This document shows, piece after piece, positions 50,346 to 61,310 of a stretch of 64,000 nucleotides of DNA. Within the stretch, counting starts at the first letter, position 1; each line of letters begins with the position of its first letter. The notes beneath the pieces are model-generated. The model made no database searches, was not told the DNA's origin, and saw only the letters and a program-made list of their open reading frames with translations. The DNA is from Alligator mississippiensis (taxonomy: Eukaryota; Chordata; Crocodylia; Alligatoridae): the NCBI RefSeq assembly GCF_030867095.1, contig NC_081835.1, positions 46,855,892 through 46,919,891 on the forward strand. The letters run 5' to 3'. The translations under genes and the position numbers were made by a program.

Positions 50346-52120
50346 CCTGTGGGGGTACGTGACGGGTAAATGGAGACAAAGCCTGATGAGGGTTCAAATG
50401 GTGAGATCCATCTGCTAAGCACCAGGGATGAGGCCTGCAGATGTCGATACTCCCAACGCATAGTGACACTTGCTATGAAGAGCTGAAGGCCACCTTAGCT
50501 ATGAGGAGCAGAAGAAAACCAGGTTCTTAGGGAAGTAGCACGGAGCACCTTGCACACCAGGGCACCGGTGCTGACTTACAGGCAGTGGTTAGAGGGCTGA
50601 TGGTTCCCTTGTGGCTCCACCTGGGACTCCTATTTGAAAACTCCTTTCCAGAGCATGGATCACAGCATCTAGAAGTGGCTGGGTCAGATGCTGCTATGAT
50701 CAGGGGTTGGGCAGGGTGTAGATCTGGCCTATGGGGTCTGTAAGTGAACAGCTGGACTGAAACAAGGTCTGACTTGCTGGTAGCTCACCTAGGGTTACTC
50801 TTCCAGGACCTCTGACCACACGTGAAGAGAGAGGGGACATAGTGGAACCACACCACGGGTGAAAAGGCATGGGGGCTACTTGCCTCTGTACTTTGTCTTT
50901 CCCTCTGGCTCCATGCCCCGTGGAGCTGGCGCTGCCCATCCCACTTAAAAAGCAGCAGGCCCAGGGCAGCCCCCTGCTGAGGTGCCCTGCACTTGGACAA
51001 TAGAGGCAATGTGTGCTGAGTAATGAGAGCATCTGCCTCCAATTAGGGCTCCCCCAGATTTGCTTTACTGCTTAATTGAGGAAGTGAAAACAAGGCCAGC
51101 ACAGCTCCTCTCCCAGCCTTTCATCTGTCTAATGTGTGGATAATTAGTCTGGAACAGCTTGGTTGCCTTCACCCTCCCCCATCCCTCAACTGGGGCATCC
51201 TCCTGGAGAAGATCCTCCCGCTACCCTGAACTGCAGGCTCCAGCTCCTCAGTCTGGGGGCATCAGCGCTTGGCTGCAGGTGGACTGGGCCCATAACAGGG
51301 GCCTTCCAGGTGTTGCTATGGGGAGCTCTGGGGAAGCAGAAGTCTGCTGCGCAGAGATAGCAGAGCTGCAGTTGCAGCAGAAGCCCAGCTTCACCCCAGC
51401 AGACACTGGTTCTGAGTCACTGGTCTTTTGCCTCACATGCAGCCACTTGGATTTGCCATTTACGTGCATGTTCTTGATGGCACTTTGTGCTCAACCTGCA
51501 TAGATTTAAATGGCTGCCTGTTCATGGGGCTGTCTGAGATTGGGCCCCTAGGAGAAGCTGGGCACACTGGGAGGAAATGGATGTGTCCTGTTTAGTTTTG
51601 GAGGTCACTGTTTCTATCACTTTTTGGAGCAGGAGGCTGGGCTGGCTGGCTCCCAAGGGGAGTAGTGCAGCAGTGGTGATGCTCAGAGTGCCTGGGAGGA
51701 GAACAGGCATGCTCGCCTCATCCACCTACCTAGAAAGATGTTTATCTATTCCTGGCTTGTTTCCTCTCACTGTTTCTGCAGCAAGCTCCATGGCAAGGAA
51801 TACTGCACCCTGCAGAGGAAAGTGTGTTGACCTGAGCACTGAGGGCAGAAGGCATGGGTAAGAAGGCCAGTGTGACAATAACTAGGGCTGTAGACACCCA
51901 TAACTCCATCAGTTTAAAAAAAGGAAGAGGAGTTGCCCATGGGCGTACCCACCTGCTGTTACGCTGTGCTTGCCACATCCAGGTGTGCCTGTGGCAGTTT
52001 TGGTGAGCTAAGTCACTGTAACAGTAACCCTAAACAAAATTGGGTTAATATTAAAACACATACCTGCCCCACTCCTGCTACCAGCGCATGCAGATGTTAC
52101 AGTTACATGATAACTGCTTA
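50346..52120. other. Intergenic, nothing recognised
   Basis: No gene or classified repeat is seen. Confidence 0.4.
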
Positions 52121-52123
52121 GCA

Positions 52124-52202
52124 CAGTATTTCTTAACTGAGGTGCTGCCAAATTCAAAAGTTACAGAGGGGGCCTTGAAATTCAAAAAGTTAAGAGCCAC
52201 TG
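52124..52202. mobile_element. Miniature 79-bp hAT-like element
   Basis: The left end CAGTATTTCTTAACT and the reverse-complemented right end CAGTGGCTCTTAACT form a terminal inverted repeat, with 3 of 15 positions differing. Flanking 8-mers gcttagca and gctttgat agree at the first four bases, consistent with a decayed 8-bp target duplication. Confidence 0.65.
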
Positions 52203-53980
52203 GCTTTGATGGTCCAGGACTCTGTGCCATATGCCTGCTGCGTCAGTCCACATCCTAAGACTCTGATTGTCTTCACGCTGTGACCGTTCCAAGTGGGGGA
52301 TGCTGCTGGTGGGCAGGTGCTTCTGCTTGTTCCATCACAGCTTCAGAAGCGAAGGGGGTGCGGCCCCTGGGATTAGACAGACCAAAAAGCAACTGTGAGT
52401 GCTCAGTGAGAATCTTGTGGGGTTCCTCCATTTTAGAGGGGAGGGTTGGTTCTGGTGCTTCAGATGCTGGTACAACTTTACACTAGCAGGTCTGTCAGGC
52501 TGCGCAGCATGGAAGGGAACTGCTCCCCTCCGCGGGCTTTTCAGTGTTAGGCAGGTGCTAACTCCACCAATTGACTGGAAGGCAGGTGCACTGGCAGACA
52601 TTGCCTGGTCCTCTATCCCATGGAAGGTTTCGTTGGCTTGGTGGCTTATAATTTTGGTGGCTTGGTGGCATGTGTAATCATTCCCAGCCTTGAAAGAGGG
52701 CTTGGAGATGGCTGGCTGCCCTCCCTGTGCAGATGGTCCAAATGGGATGACAAGATGGGACACTTAGAGTTTACCAAGGGTGCATGTGTGTGCAGAACCT
52801 TGTGGGGCAAGAATGGAGTCCTGGTTCTCCCTTGCCTTGCAGCAGTTGCAAGGCAGGACTGACTGAGCAAAGGGCAGGGGCTGTGGTGACCAGGGCTGGG
52901 GTCTGCAGTGGAAGGCAGAGAAGATTTGAGATGGGAGGAAGTCTCTTGATGCTCAGGCTACAGCAGGAGTGGGGTGGAAGGGGACCCCAAGGGTGCAGAG
53001 AATGAGGGAAAGCCAGGACAGATTCTGTGGTGTCTGCAGTGGAACTGCACATGTCTGAGCAGCACTAGGCCAAGTGCTAACTGCAGCTGAGCTGTCCTGA
53101 TCTGGGTGGCAGGAAGGCAACTGCTATTAAATAGTATCAGCCTTTAGAAAACACCCGTAGTGTTGGCTCTGATACTGTCCCAGAATATGGTGGTGGGGAA
53201 GGGTGTATGGGAGGAGGGACCCAGCAGTCTGAGTTGTGGAGATCCTGGACACAGTTGAGTTATTCCAGAAGGCACTGACGAGCGTGGTTGTGTAATGTTG
53301 AGTTATGAAGATCAGCCAACCCATTACATAGAATCAGACAGTCAGACCTTGCTTATCTGCTTGGGGCCTGGTCCCGGTCACGTCCAGACTTCTGTAGTCC
53401 CTCTCTGATCTCTTCCTTTCCCTCCCTGCTGCCAGAGCCTTATCAGACTTCAAGGGGGCTATATTGCAGGCAGGCAGTGTCTGCTGGATTCCCTCTGTCC
53501 TTATCTGCAGATTGCCCGGTGATCCTGTTCAAAGGAGCCCAGGTCTGTGGGAGAGGAACAAGGGCTTTTGGAGGATCTGACTGAAAACCATAAGCAGCCC
53601 AGGCTGCTCTCTCTTTTTCTCTGGGAGATAGGCTCTCTAAGATGCCTGGTGTGTGCCAGCATCCCAGACTCCCTTCTCTGGTCTGGGTCCTTAAGCAAAG
53701 ATCTTTGCTGGAAATCACAGCACCGTGGACTGCTCATCTCTGTGCAGTATTCTACTCCATGGGAGACACAGCACCAGCAATATAGTGTGCAGAGCCCCTG
53801 CAGCTCATGAAGACTTAGCCCTGCATCTGCTTAGCTGCATCTGGGCCCTGGGCACACGTGTCTATGCTAATGCCCATGACTTCTTGGAAAGACTTCTCTG
53901 CATTCAGGCCTGAAGGACGAACTTCTGCAGCACTTACACTGCACAACCAATTGTGCCTCTGTTGCCTATGGAAGGGTGAT
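52203..53980. other. Intergenic, nothing recognised
   Basis: No gene or classified repeat is seen. Confidence 0.4.
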
Positions 53981-53984
53981 ATCT

Positions 53985-54095
53985 GGAACTGAGACACCTG
54001 GGTTCCATCCTTTGCTTTGCTGCTGATTTGCAGTGTGACTCTGAGTGCTGGGCTCCCTCCTTCTGCCTGTAGAAAAGGGGATTAGGGCTGATTAA
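53985..54095 (+). repeat. MIR-like SINE
   Basis: gagacacctgggttccatcc, then tgctgatttgcagtgtgact, then ttctgcctgtagaaaagggg and attagggctgatt follow the MIR order. Confidence 0.65.
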
Positions 54096-54579
54096 ATAAT
54101 CCAGTCTCACAGCAAAAAAAGAGAAGAATTAGCAGCATGTATCCTCCTTGAAAATTCCTGGCCTGTTTGAGAACTGAACTCTGACCAAACCCAAATCTTT
54201 CTGTGCCATTTGAAGATCTGAGAATATGGCCTGGGTGTCTGATGCTTTCTAACCTACTGAGCTGATGTTTTTTCCTCCTTGCCTTCTTCAGAACAAGAAT
54301 AGGAAAAGTTTTCCTCCACTGTTTGCTTCACTTCCAGCCTCTAGGTGTCTGGTGTCCAGAAGACTCTCTTATACAGTCCCCCTTGATGTTTCACTTGCCC
54401 CTATGGCTTTCTTTTGATTCGGTGTCAAGGACTGAGCCTGGCCCTCCAAGAAAGGACCTCTCACAGGCAGGTGGTGGGGAAAGGGTCTTTTACAACATGG
54501 AAAGATTAGATGGTTGTGGTCTGTAGCAATAGGCACCTCCATGCTATCTCTTCTCTTACTTCGTTGTTAGTTAACATTC

Positions 54580-54690
54580 AATATTGGGTAATGGAGACAC
54601 AGATGAACTGATTTGCTCAGGGTAACCTGGTATAGATCTAGCTGGCCCCTACTCTCAGATCACCCAATTCCAGTGCAATGCCCAACCCAC
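54580..54690 (-). repeat. MIR-like SINE
   Basis: Reverse-strand MIR blocks: gatttgctcagggtaacctg, then cagatcacccaattccagtg and caatgcccaaccca. Diverged. Confidence 0.5.
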
Positions 54691-54699
54691 CGCCTCCCT

Positions 54700-57070
54700 A
54701 AACATATGTTCCTGGGGGAGAAGCTAAGCAGCTATTGCATATCAAAAATAGCACAAGCTTGTAACCGCAGCTAAATTTAGGGCTTGTTTTAGCTTGCTGC
54801 TGCTGTGTCCTTCTGCCCATTTCAATCCCAGGCTTGGGCTGGGGAGAGGACATGATGAAATGGGTGTTGCAACAACCCACTGAAATACCAGCCTGTGCCT
54901 ACTTCAGGGGAAGAGCTGGCTGCTCCCCCATTGTGCCACAGCTCCTGTTAATCTAGAACACAGGCCTTGCTGGCTTGTTGGTGGGAATTCATTGATATGG
55001 AGACACTGTCATACTGGAGGCAGTTTGGACATTGCTTGAACATGATCTTGCAGCCTCCATTGTGGCTGCTGTAGAAAAGGAGGGCATATTTTTGCCAGTC
55101 TCTGTCACAACTGTGCAGAAGTGTCCTCTGGATAGAAAGTTCTGAGTACAAAGGGGCTTTTCAGCATAGCTGAGAGGCATAATATGAACCAATGGCTGGC
55201 CATTGAACTGAAGCACTAGTGTTTCACAGAAAGTGATTGACCATAAGAGCAGACTAGTGAGGTTTCTGGTGGCAAGAGTGGACCTGCCCACAGATTGGGT
55301 ACTGCCAGTCCTGAGCATCCAGCTGCAGGAGGTATACTTGAGGAGAGGAATGCCTAATACTTGAGTGTGCTGGCTCATTAGCATCTCCCAAGTGTGAGGA
55401 GTGAGGTTAAGATTACTGCCAAGACACCCAAGTGGTGGGGTCTTGCTGAGAACTTCTAGCTTTTCCAAATTGATCCTTTGTCCCTGCTTCTTGGAGCAAG
55501 CTGTCCCAAGCAGGAAAGTATTGTGTTACCTAGGGCGCTGAGGCAGGACTTAAGAAACTATGTTAGGTTTCAGGGTGGGAGTTTCAATTTGGAGTTATCT
55601 TGGCCTATCATGGAGGGTCTCATGACCCAACTGCATGCAAAACCATCTAGATGGTGACATCTGAATCTAGAAAGGTAACATCTGAATGTAATTGCCTACA
55701 ATGGGAACAGTCAGCTTGGCTTCCCTGTGATTTGTCAGGAGTTGGGGGGGAGGAGGGAAGGCTGGCTGGCTCTTGTCCCTGGTCACCAGGCTGCTCTGAG
55801 TAACTTGCATCTCGGGGCTGGTTGGCATCTTGCTACATAGATAACTTTTCCCCTTTCCAAAGTGTGTGGCTTAGAAGCCTGCTTGGCTCTTTCTCTTCCC
55901 CAGAGCACATGTTTTCTCTTATGTTTCAAAAGAGTCAAACTGCTTCCAAACCTGTTAATCTCTGTCAAAATATTAGTGTTCGAAGCTGGAGGATCCCTCT
56001 TGTCTACTCATCAGCCTTTCTCCCTCCCAGAGGTAGTATCTTCAAACCAGCATCATTGAGGAGCCCCGGGCCGCTAGAGGGCTTGGAGTGGTGCCCCAAG
56101 AGCTTTGTCTCTGACCAGTCTGGTCACTGGCAGACAGGTCCCTGCTCCCCTTGCCTCCAGGAAACAAACCCTATGGACTCTAGCCAACATCCCTGGTGCT
56201 GGTGGAGCAGCTGTAATTTGAAGTGGATGGTGACTGGGCTGGTGCAGGTCACGGGGGGGGCCGGCACAGGAGGGGGGCCGGGATGAGAGCAGGGGGCTGT
56301 GCTGATGTCAGACTGTCAGTGACCAAAGTCCAGCTGTGATGGAAAGAGGTGGGGGGTGGGAAGGGCAGGAGCAGGGCCGGCCTGTCCTGTCCTGCAAAAC
56401 CTGCGACTAGCTGCTCACCACCCTCCCCTGCCACCGACACCCCCGACTTCATGTCCGGCTGCTGCCGTCGGCTTCTTCAGATTCTCATTGCGCCCTGCCC
56501 TCCCACTGCCACCGCCAGCTTCTTCACATCAGGGGGCCCTAGAACTGTTTCTTGCAGGGGCCCCAAAAAATTGTGGGCTGGCCTTGGGCAGGAGCAGGGG
56601 CATGGGCATTCATGCTGGGTGCAACTCTTTTACTGTCCCATTCCCAAGAGCCAGGATTCCCCTCGCTGGGTTTTCTTAAGCCTGTACTCCATTGCTTGTC
56701 ATATAAGCCAGAGGAAAGGCTGCAAATGGATTTCTGGCTGTAGATTATCATGCCCATGCATTGGCCACCAGGAGTCTGGTCTACAACACGCTGCCCTGAG
56801 GCTGCTGCTGTGCTGACCCCATCTGTGCTCCTGTGGGGACAAAGTATCCTTGCAGTAGTGTAACTGGGGCAGCAGGCTTGGGTGCTTCCTTTGGGGGAAG
56901 TCTGTTATGCCTCTGTCTCTTTGAACCTCTTGTAGCAGCAAATCAGGGACCTGCCTGCCCAGAAGTCATGGGGCACTCACCTGCTAGGTCTGAATGGATC
57001 CCTGGTCATGTGGCAGCTCTAGAGCCCCTCTATACCCCTGTGATTCTGGTGACTCCTTTAACCCTGGATA
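54700..57070. other. Intergenic; unrecognised open frames, low-complexity GC stretch
   Basis: A minus-strand frame of 159 codons (55468-54989) overlaps another of 67 codons (55151-54948); neither resembles a family I know and no splice context supports them. A GC-rich stretch lies at 56240-56600. Confidence 0.4.
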
Positions 57071-57075
57071 TAAGG

Positions 57076-57363
57076 CAGTGGTTTTCAGCCTCCTTAGGCC
57101 CAAGGCAAAGCTTAGAAAATGCCAGTTCTGAGATTTCAGTTGTTTTTTGACCGTGGAAAAATATTAGAGCAATTCTTCTGTTCCAGGGACCTCAGCCCAC
57201 CGAAGGTAACAATGGATTCCTACTTGTGATCTTTGGGTTCTGTGAATTGTGTACGTGCCCGCACACCTCACAGTGCTAATATTGCATGGCACCCCCACCA
57301 ACACCCTACAAAGGATCTCGCAGCACCCCAGGATGTCACATTCCCCCTGGTTGAGAATCAATG
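57076..57363. mobile_element. Non-autonomous hAT-like element
   Basis: Left end CAGTGGTTTTCAGCC and reverse-complemented right end CATTGATTCTCAACC are inverted repeats of the cagtggttctcaacc type known from many reptile hAT elements. The flanks atataagg and gcctaagg share the last five bases, a plausible worn 8-bp target duplication. No transposase is encoded; 288 bp. Confidence 0.78.
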
Positions 57364-58430
57364 GCCTAAGGACACCAAGGAGCAGTTCTACACCCTCTCG
57401 GCTAGTTTCCATGCTTGGTTAAAGAGATTGCTACTGGCATGGACCCCAGCAGCCTCTGCCAGGTTGAAGGGAATCTCTAGCACTGCGCACTGCAGATCAC
57501 CTGGTTCCAATTCACACAATGGTGGCTAACTGAGCACAGTGGCTTAGAGCAGTCTGCCCAGGAGGCAGAAGGGAAGCACTGGCGGTGGCTGCAGTGGGAC
57601 CTCCAGCATAGCAGCTCCATGTCTCTGCTATGTCTGGAGCTTGCAGGCTTCCCACAGCACTGTCTCCCTCTTCTCTTCCACAGGCCTCTAAAGGGCAGGT
57701 AGGCTCAGCAGTTAGGACTCATTTTATCAGGTAGCCTCACTCCAGATCCTGTGTAACAATGCATGCTTTTGCTCACAGCTCTCTCCTTGTTGTTGCATGG
57801 AGCTAAAAAGCCCTGGCTTCAAAGAGCCCGGCATGAATCCTTATCAGATAAGGGCTTCCTGAGGCAGGGCAAGGGGAGAATAGGGTGAGGCAGGGCAGGG
57901 CAGGGCTGGGGGAGACTTGTCCCACACCTTTGAAGGGAAGCTGGCTGCAGAGGGAAAGGCATTCATTTGTAAAACACTGTAATTATTGTTTAAGTCTGAA
58001 CTTAACCTAACCTCTATTCTCCTGGTGCCAAGAGGCAGCAGCTGGAGTCCTGCAAGGTCAGGCACTGCCTTTCCAATAAGAGCCCTGTCTGCAGCAGCCT
58101 ATAGTCAAAGCACAAAGGATGTGGTCCTTCCTCCCCTAGTTGTGCTGGTTGCATTGTTACCTCGCAGTCCCTGCTGCCCTGTCTGTCCCTGTTTTCAACT
58201 CATGCACAAGCTGTGGACACTCACCTTTTAGTCATTTTAAAGGGAAGGGGCAGCTGCTATTGGGGAAATGCACACCTGTTATTATACCATACCACATCTA
58301 TATGTACCTGTAGCAGCAGGTGGTAGCTCAGTGGCTGGAACTTTAACCCTGAATGAAACAGTTACACTTGTGTCACTAAGGGGGTTTGCAATAGCTGTAG
58401 TGCAGTGGCTTATAACTGTATCATGAGATA
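57364..58430. other. Intergenic, nothing recognised
   Basis: A weak tRNA box A-like string near 58322 lacks a box B partner and is not called. Confidence 0.4.
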
Positions 58431-58439
58431 CTGCTATGA

Positions 58440-58530
58440 TTGTCCTGTTTGTCTGTGGCCCTCATTTTGTGGAGACTTTGAGGCAAAGACCATCTCCTGT
58501 CTGTTTGTACAGGTCTATAGGACATGGCTA
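58440..58530 (+). repeat. L2/MIR-like 3' tail fragment
   Basis: gagactttgaggcaaagacc, then atctcctgtctgtttgtaca, resemble the gtaagctctttgaggcagggacc...tgtacagc tail. Confidence 0.45.
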
Positions 58531-58636
58531 TAAGCAGATGCCCATGTCACAGGACCGTGGTTAAAGCAGACAGACAAATGAAGACAGGGAGGAGCAATGG
58601 GAGGCCTCTGGAGTGCTAACACTATTTGCAAACATT

Positions 58637-58680
58637 AAAAAAAACCCAACAAAAACAAAAAAAAAACAACCCCAAACAAC
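58637..58680 (+). repeat. A-rich low-complexity run
   Basis: An A/C-only stretch of about 44 nt (aaaaaaaacccaacaaaaac...). A T/G counterpart in the opposite sense lies at 59509-59545. Confidence 0.8.
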
Positions 58681-59199
58681 TAGTGTTTTACTTTAAACTT
58701 GGTGCACTCCCATGCTGAGCCCAGCACATGCCCAGAAAAGGCAGTATGTCAGTTGGACCCAGCTCACTTGACACCTGTATAGATCAGACACTAGTGGGGG
58801 TTATTTGGTACTTTTATCTATAGCTGATTGACTCAGCTAAAAATCAAGCCTAATGACTCAACCAAAAAGCCCCGCTGAGGTACCAGATCTATACAGAAAC
58901 TGAGGAGCCGAGTTTAAGTAACACGCTGCTTTTTCTTATAAGGCACGGTTTTAGTTGTTATAGTTTGGTAGCAGAGGTGGGTATTGGGTGTGATTTGAAA
59001 GGGTTGTTTGGGAAATAAATATTTTACCTGTGACTCCTCCCAGGCAAGGAGTGGGTGGGTGTGTAGGTGGGAGGAGGTAGTTTACTTGCAGGATCCTTGT
59101 TTATATGTTTGCCCACTTGGTTTTGGCCAAGAATGCCTATGTGGACCATGCTGCTCCTAGGGCTGCTCATGAGGCTGGCTCTGTTTCTCCTGAAGTTGA

Positions 59200-59295
59200 C
59201 ATTAGAGGCCCCATTGGGCTAAGCACTGTGCAGCCATGTAGCTAAGGTTGTGCCCCAAAGAGGGTACAGCTGATGTGCAAAATGAGACAGCAGTC
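59200..59295 (-). repeat. L2/MIR-like 3' tail fragment
   Basis: gaggccccattgggctaagc, actgtgcagccatg, then tgccccaaagagggtacag and gcaaaatgagacagcag read as the reverse complement of the same tail family. Confidence 0.5.
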
Positions 59296-59508
59296 TGATG
59301 TGAGGAGTACAGTGGGGACTAGGTTCCAGGGAGGTCCCCATGATGAATGTGTCTCCACATACCGTTTTGTTCCGGTGAGGGGAGCTGCAGAGCCATCTGT
59401 CAGTTCAAACCCCCCAAAATGAGCAAAACTTCCTGCTTGTATCCTGCCACTGACCCTCCATGTTTCTGGTTGCCATCCATCGGGCCACCTCTATATAGTG
59501 CTGCACAG

Positions 59509-59548
59509 TTGTTTTTTTGGGGGGTTTGTTGTTTGTTTTTTTAAATTT
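59509..59548 (-). repeat. T/G-rich low-complexity run
   Basis: gtttttttggggggtttgtt followed by gtttgtttttttaaattt is the reverse-complement type of the A-rich run at 58637-58680. Confidence 0.75.
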
Positions 59549-59549
59549 G

Positions 59550-60695
59550 TATCCGAGGTCAAACTAGCCAAAACTAATTCCAAATCCAAGAGTCCAGAAC
59601 CATAAGTGGACCTACTACCGGCAAACATCCTGCACCCGCACCTGGGGCTTCAGATGTTTTCAAATCCTTTGGTGGGCATCCTACTTGCAGGCCCAAGCCC
59701 AAAGGCTTGGGTTTCAGATGCCCCTTGCCTTTAGCAGCAAGGCCCTCGGAGCAAGCTAGGGAGGAAACTCCAATTTCCATAAAGTGGGCTTAAAGCTGCT
59801 ACACCTTGGCAGGTACTGAACCATGCCAGAAGAGCAGTTCTCTAGGGGCATGCTTCAGGAAAACTGCCTTCATGGATACAGATATATGGTATTTCCCCTG
59901 CCAGGTTAAGAAACCACCACGCTTGTTCTGAGCCTTCAAGAGGCCGAGAAGCAATTGCGCTTCATGGTTAAGGATGGTGGACAATGACCATCTGTCCCAC
60001 CTTGCTGTAGAAGGTGGGGGCAGTGGGCTCTGAATCAGTACTGTCTAAGGAGCTGCCTGGGAGCTGTCACTACGGTTCCTTTAGTTGGATCCCTTCAGGA
60101 TGGATGGTTCTGCCTTGGCTGGGTGCTCATGTCCTTCATGTACTATTGTGGTTCCACCTAAGACTGGGTACTTCTCCTGACCCTGCCTTCCAGGTGCATT
60201 TCTAGTGCTCTCATTGGATGGAATCCTCCAAACACATCTCCTGCCCTCCTAGGAGGGGATCTTACTGGACATTAGGGGTCAAGGGAGGGAAAATTGAAAG
60301 CCTCCTAAGACATGTTCTTCCTGAGCTATCAGGAGCCCTGCTGTAATGGATGCAGATGGCTGGCCTTTCAGTTTTCGTTTTAAAATAGCTGTGAGAATGG
60401 TGCACATTCCAGGGAAGAACGCAGCCCCGAGCTGCCGGGGCAACCCTGGAATGCTCCTTTGCTGAGCTTCCAAGAAAGCCCTGACATTCCTTTGCTTCCA
60501 TTAGGTTGTTAATGGAAGGGCAGCGACAGATGTGGGGGAGCAGTAGTGGAGATTGACAGCCAGTTGGCTGGCTGAGGTGACCACCCATTGCATTGCTTTC
60601 CACTCCATCTGGATCATTCCTGGTGCACTTTGGATGCTTTCAATAGCACAGTAACAGGGGGAAATCTTACCCTTCCTTCCAGCCCTGAGAACAGC
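59550..60695. other. Intergenic, nothing recognised
   Basis: No gene or classified repeat is seen. Confidence 0.4.
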
Positions 60696-60699
60696 TGAG

Positions 60700-61310
60700 T
60701 TCATACAATCATATAAAATTAAGGTTGGAAGAGATCTCAGTGCTGTGTCCACACAGGCGTGGACGTTTGGTTTCCCAGGGATAACAAGCAGCCGGACACC
60801 TTGCATTGCTGCTTGTTGTCCCTAGGGAACGCATGTGCCATGCACCCTCTGGTGCATGGCAGCTTACCACAGGTGATTTGGGGAAGGCTGGGGCTAGCAC
60901 TGCGCTGGCCCCAGCAGCCTTACCTGGGGTCCTGGGAGCCTCCTGGGGCTGCAGCAGGGGTGATCCTGCCATTCAGAGCCTGGCCAGCAGCTGGAGTATA
61001 GCTCCCGACAGCCAGGCTCTGGTTTTGAGTGGTGCATACTGCCCCCTGAATGCACTGCTCTGTTTTGCTTTTTTTTTGGCATGGTTTTTTTCCAAAAAAC
61101 CCACGCTGCTACCTTGCAGCATGGAGAACAGCTGAATGTATGGTAGGTGGTGTCACATACTGCACGGCCACAGGCTGCACGCAGCCCAGGAGGTCATCTA
61201 GTCCAACGTCCTGCTCATTAGTAGGACCATCTCCAACTAGATCACTCCAGTCAGGGCTTTGTTGATCTGGGCCTTAAAAACCTCCAAGGATGATTGATTC
61301 TGGCCTCTGC
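60700..61310 (-). mobile_element. CR1 3' end interrupted by another insertion
   Basis: The 3' terminal CR1 sequence on the minus strand starts at about 60705 (atacaatcatataaaattaa, ggttggaagagatctcag), breaks off at 60740 and resumes at 61190 (gaggtcatctagtccaacgt) through to gggccttaaaaacctccaag near 61290. The joined flanks fit the usual CR1 order without loss, so the 449 bp between them were inserted after the CR1. Confidence 0.8.
60741..61189. mobile_element. Unclassified insertion nested in the CR1
   Basis: The inserted DNA starts cag-tgctgtgtccacacagg and ends gctgcacgcagccc-ag; the ends are partly inverted (11 of about 16 positions), and CAG occurs at both joints. Inside is a hairpin: tttcccagggataacaagca at about 60770 against gctgcttgttgtccctaggg at about 60809. 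No coding frame is recognisable. It is probably a non-autonomous DNA element. Confidence 0.55.

Noticed and set aside
53330-53350. cattacatagaatcagaca resembling a CR1 terminal repeat
   Set aside because: Only about a dozen bases match and no CR1 sequence continues on either side.
58322-58400. tRNA-like string (ggtagctcagtggctgga)
   Set aside because: It resembles a box A but no box B (GGTTCGAATCC type) follows at the expected distance and no cloverleaf can be drawn.
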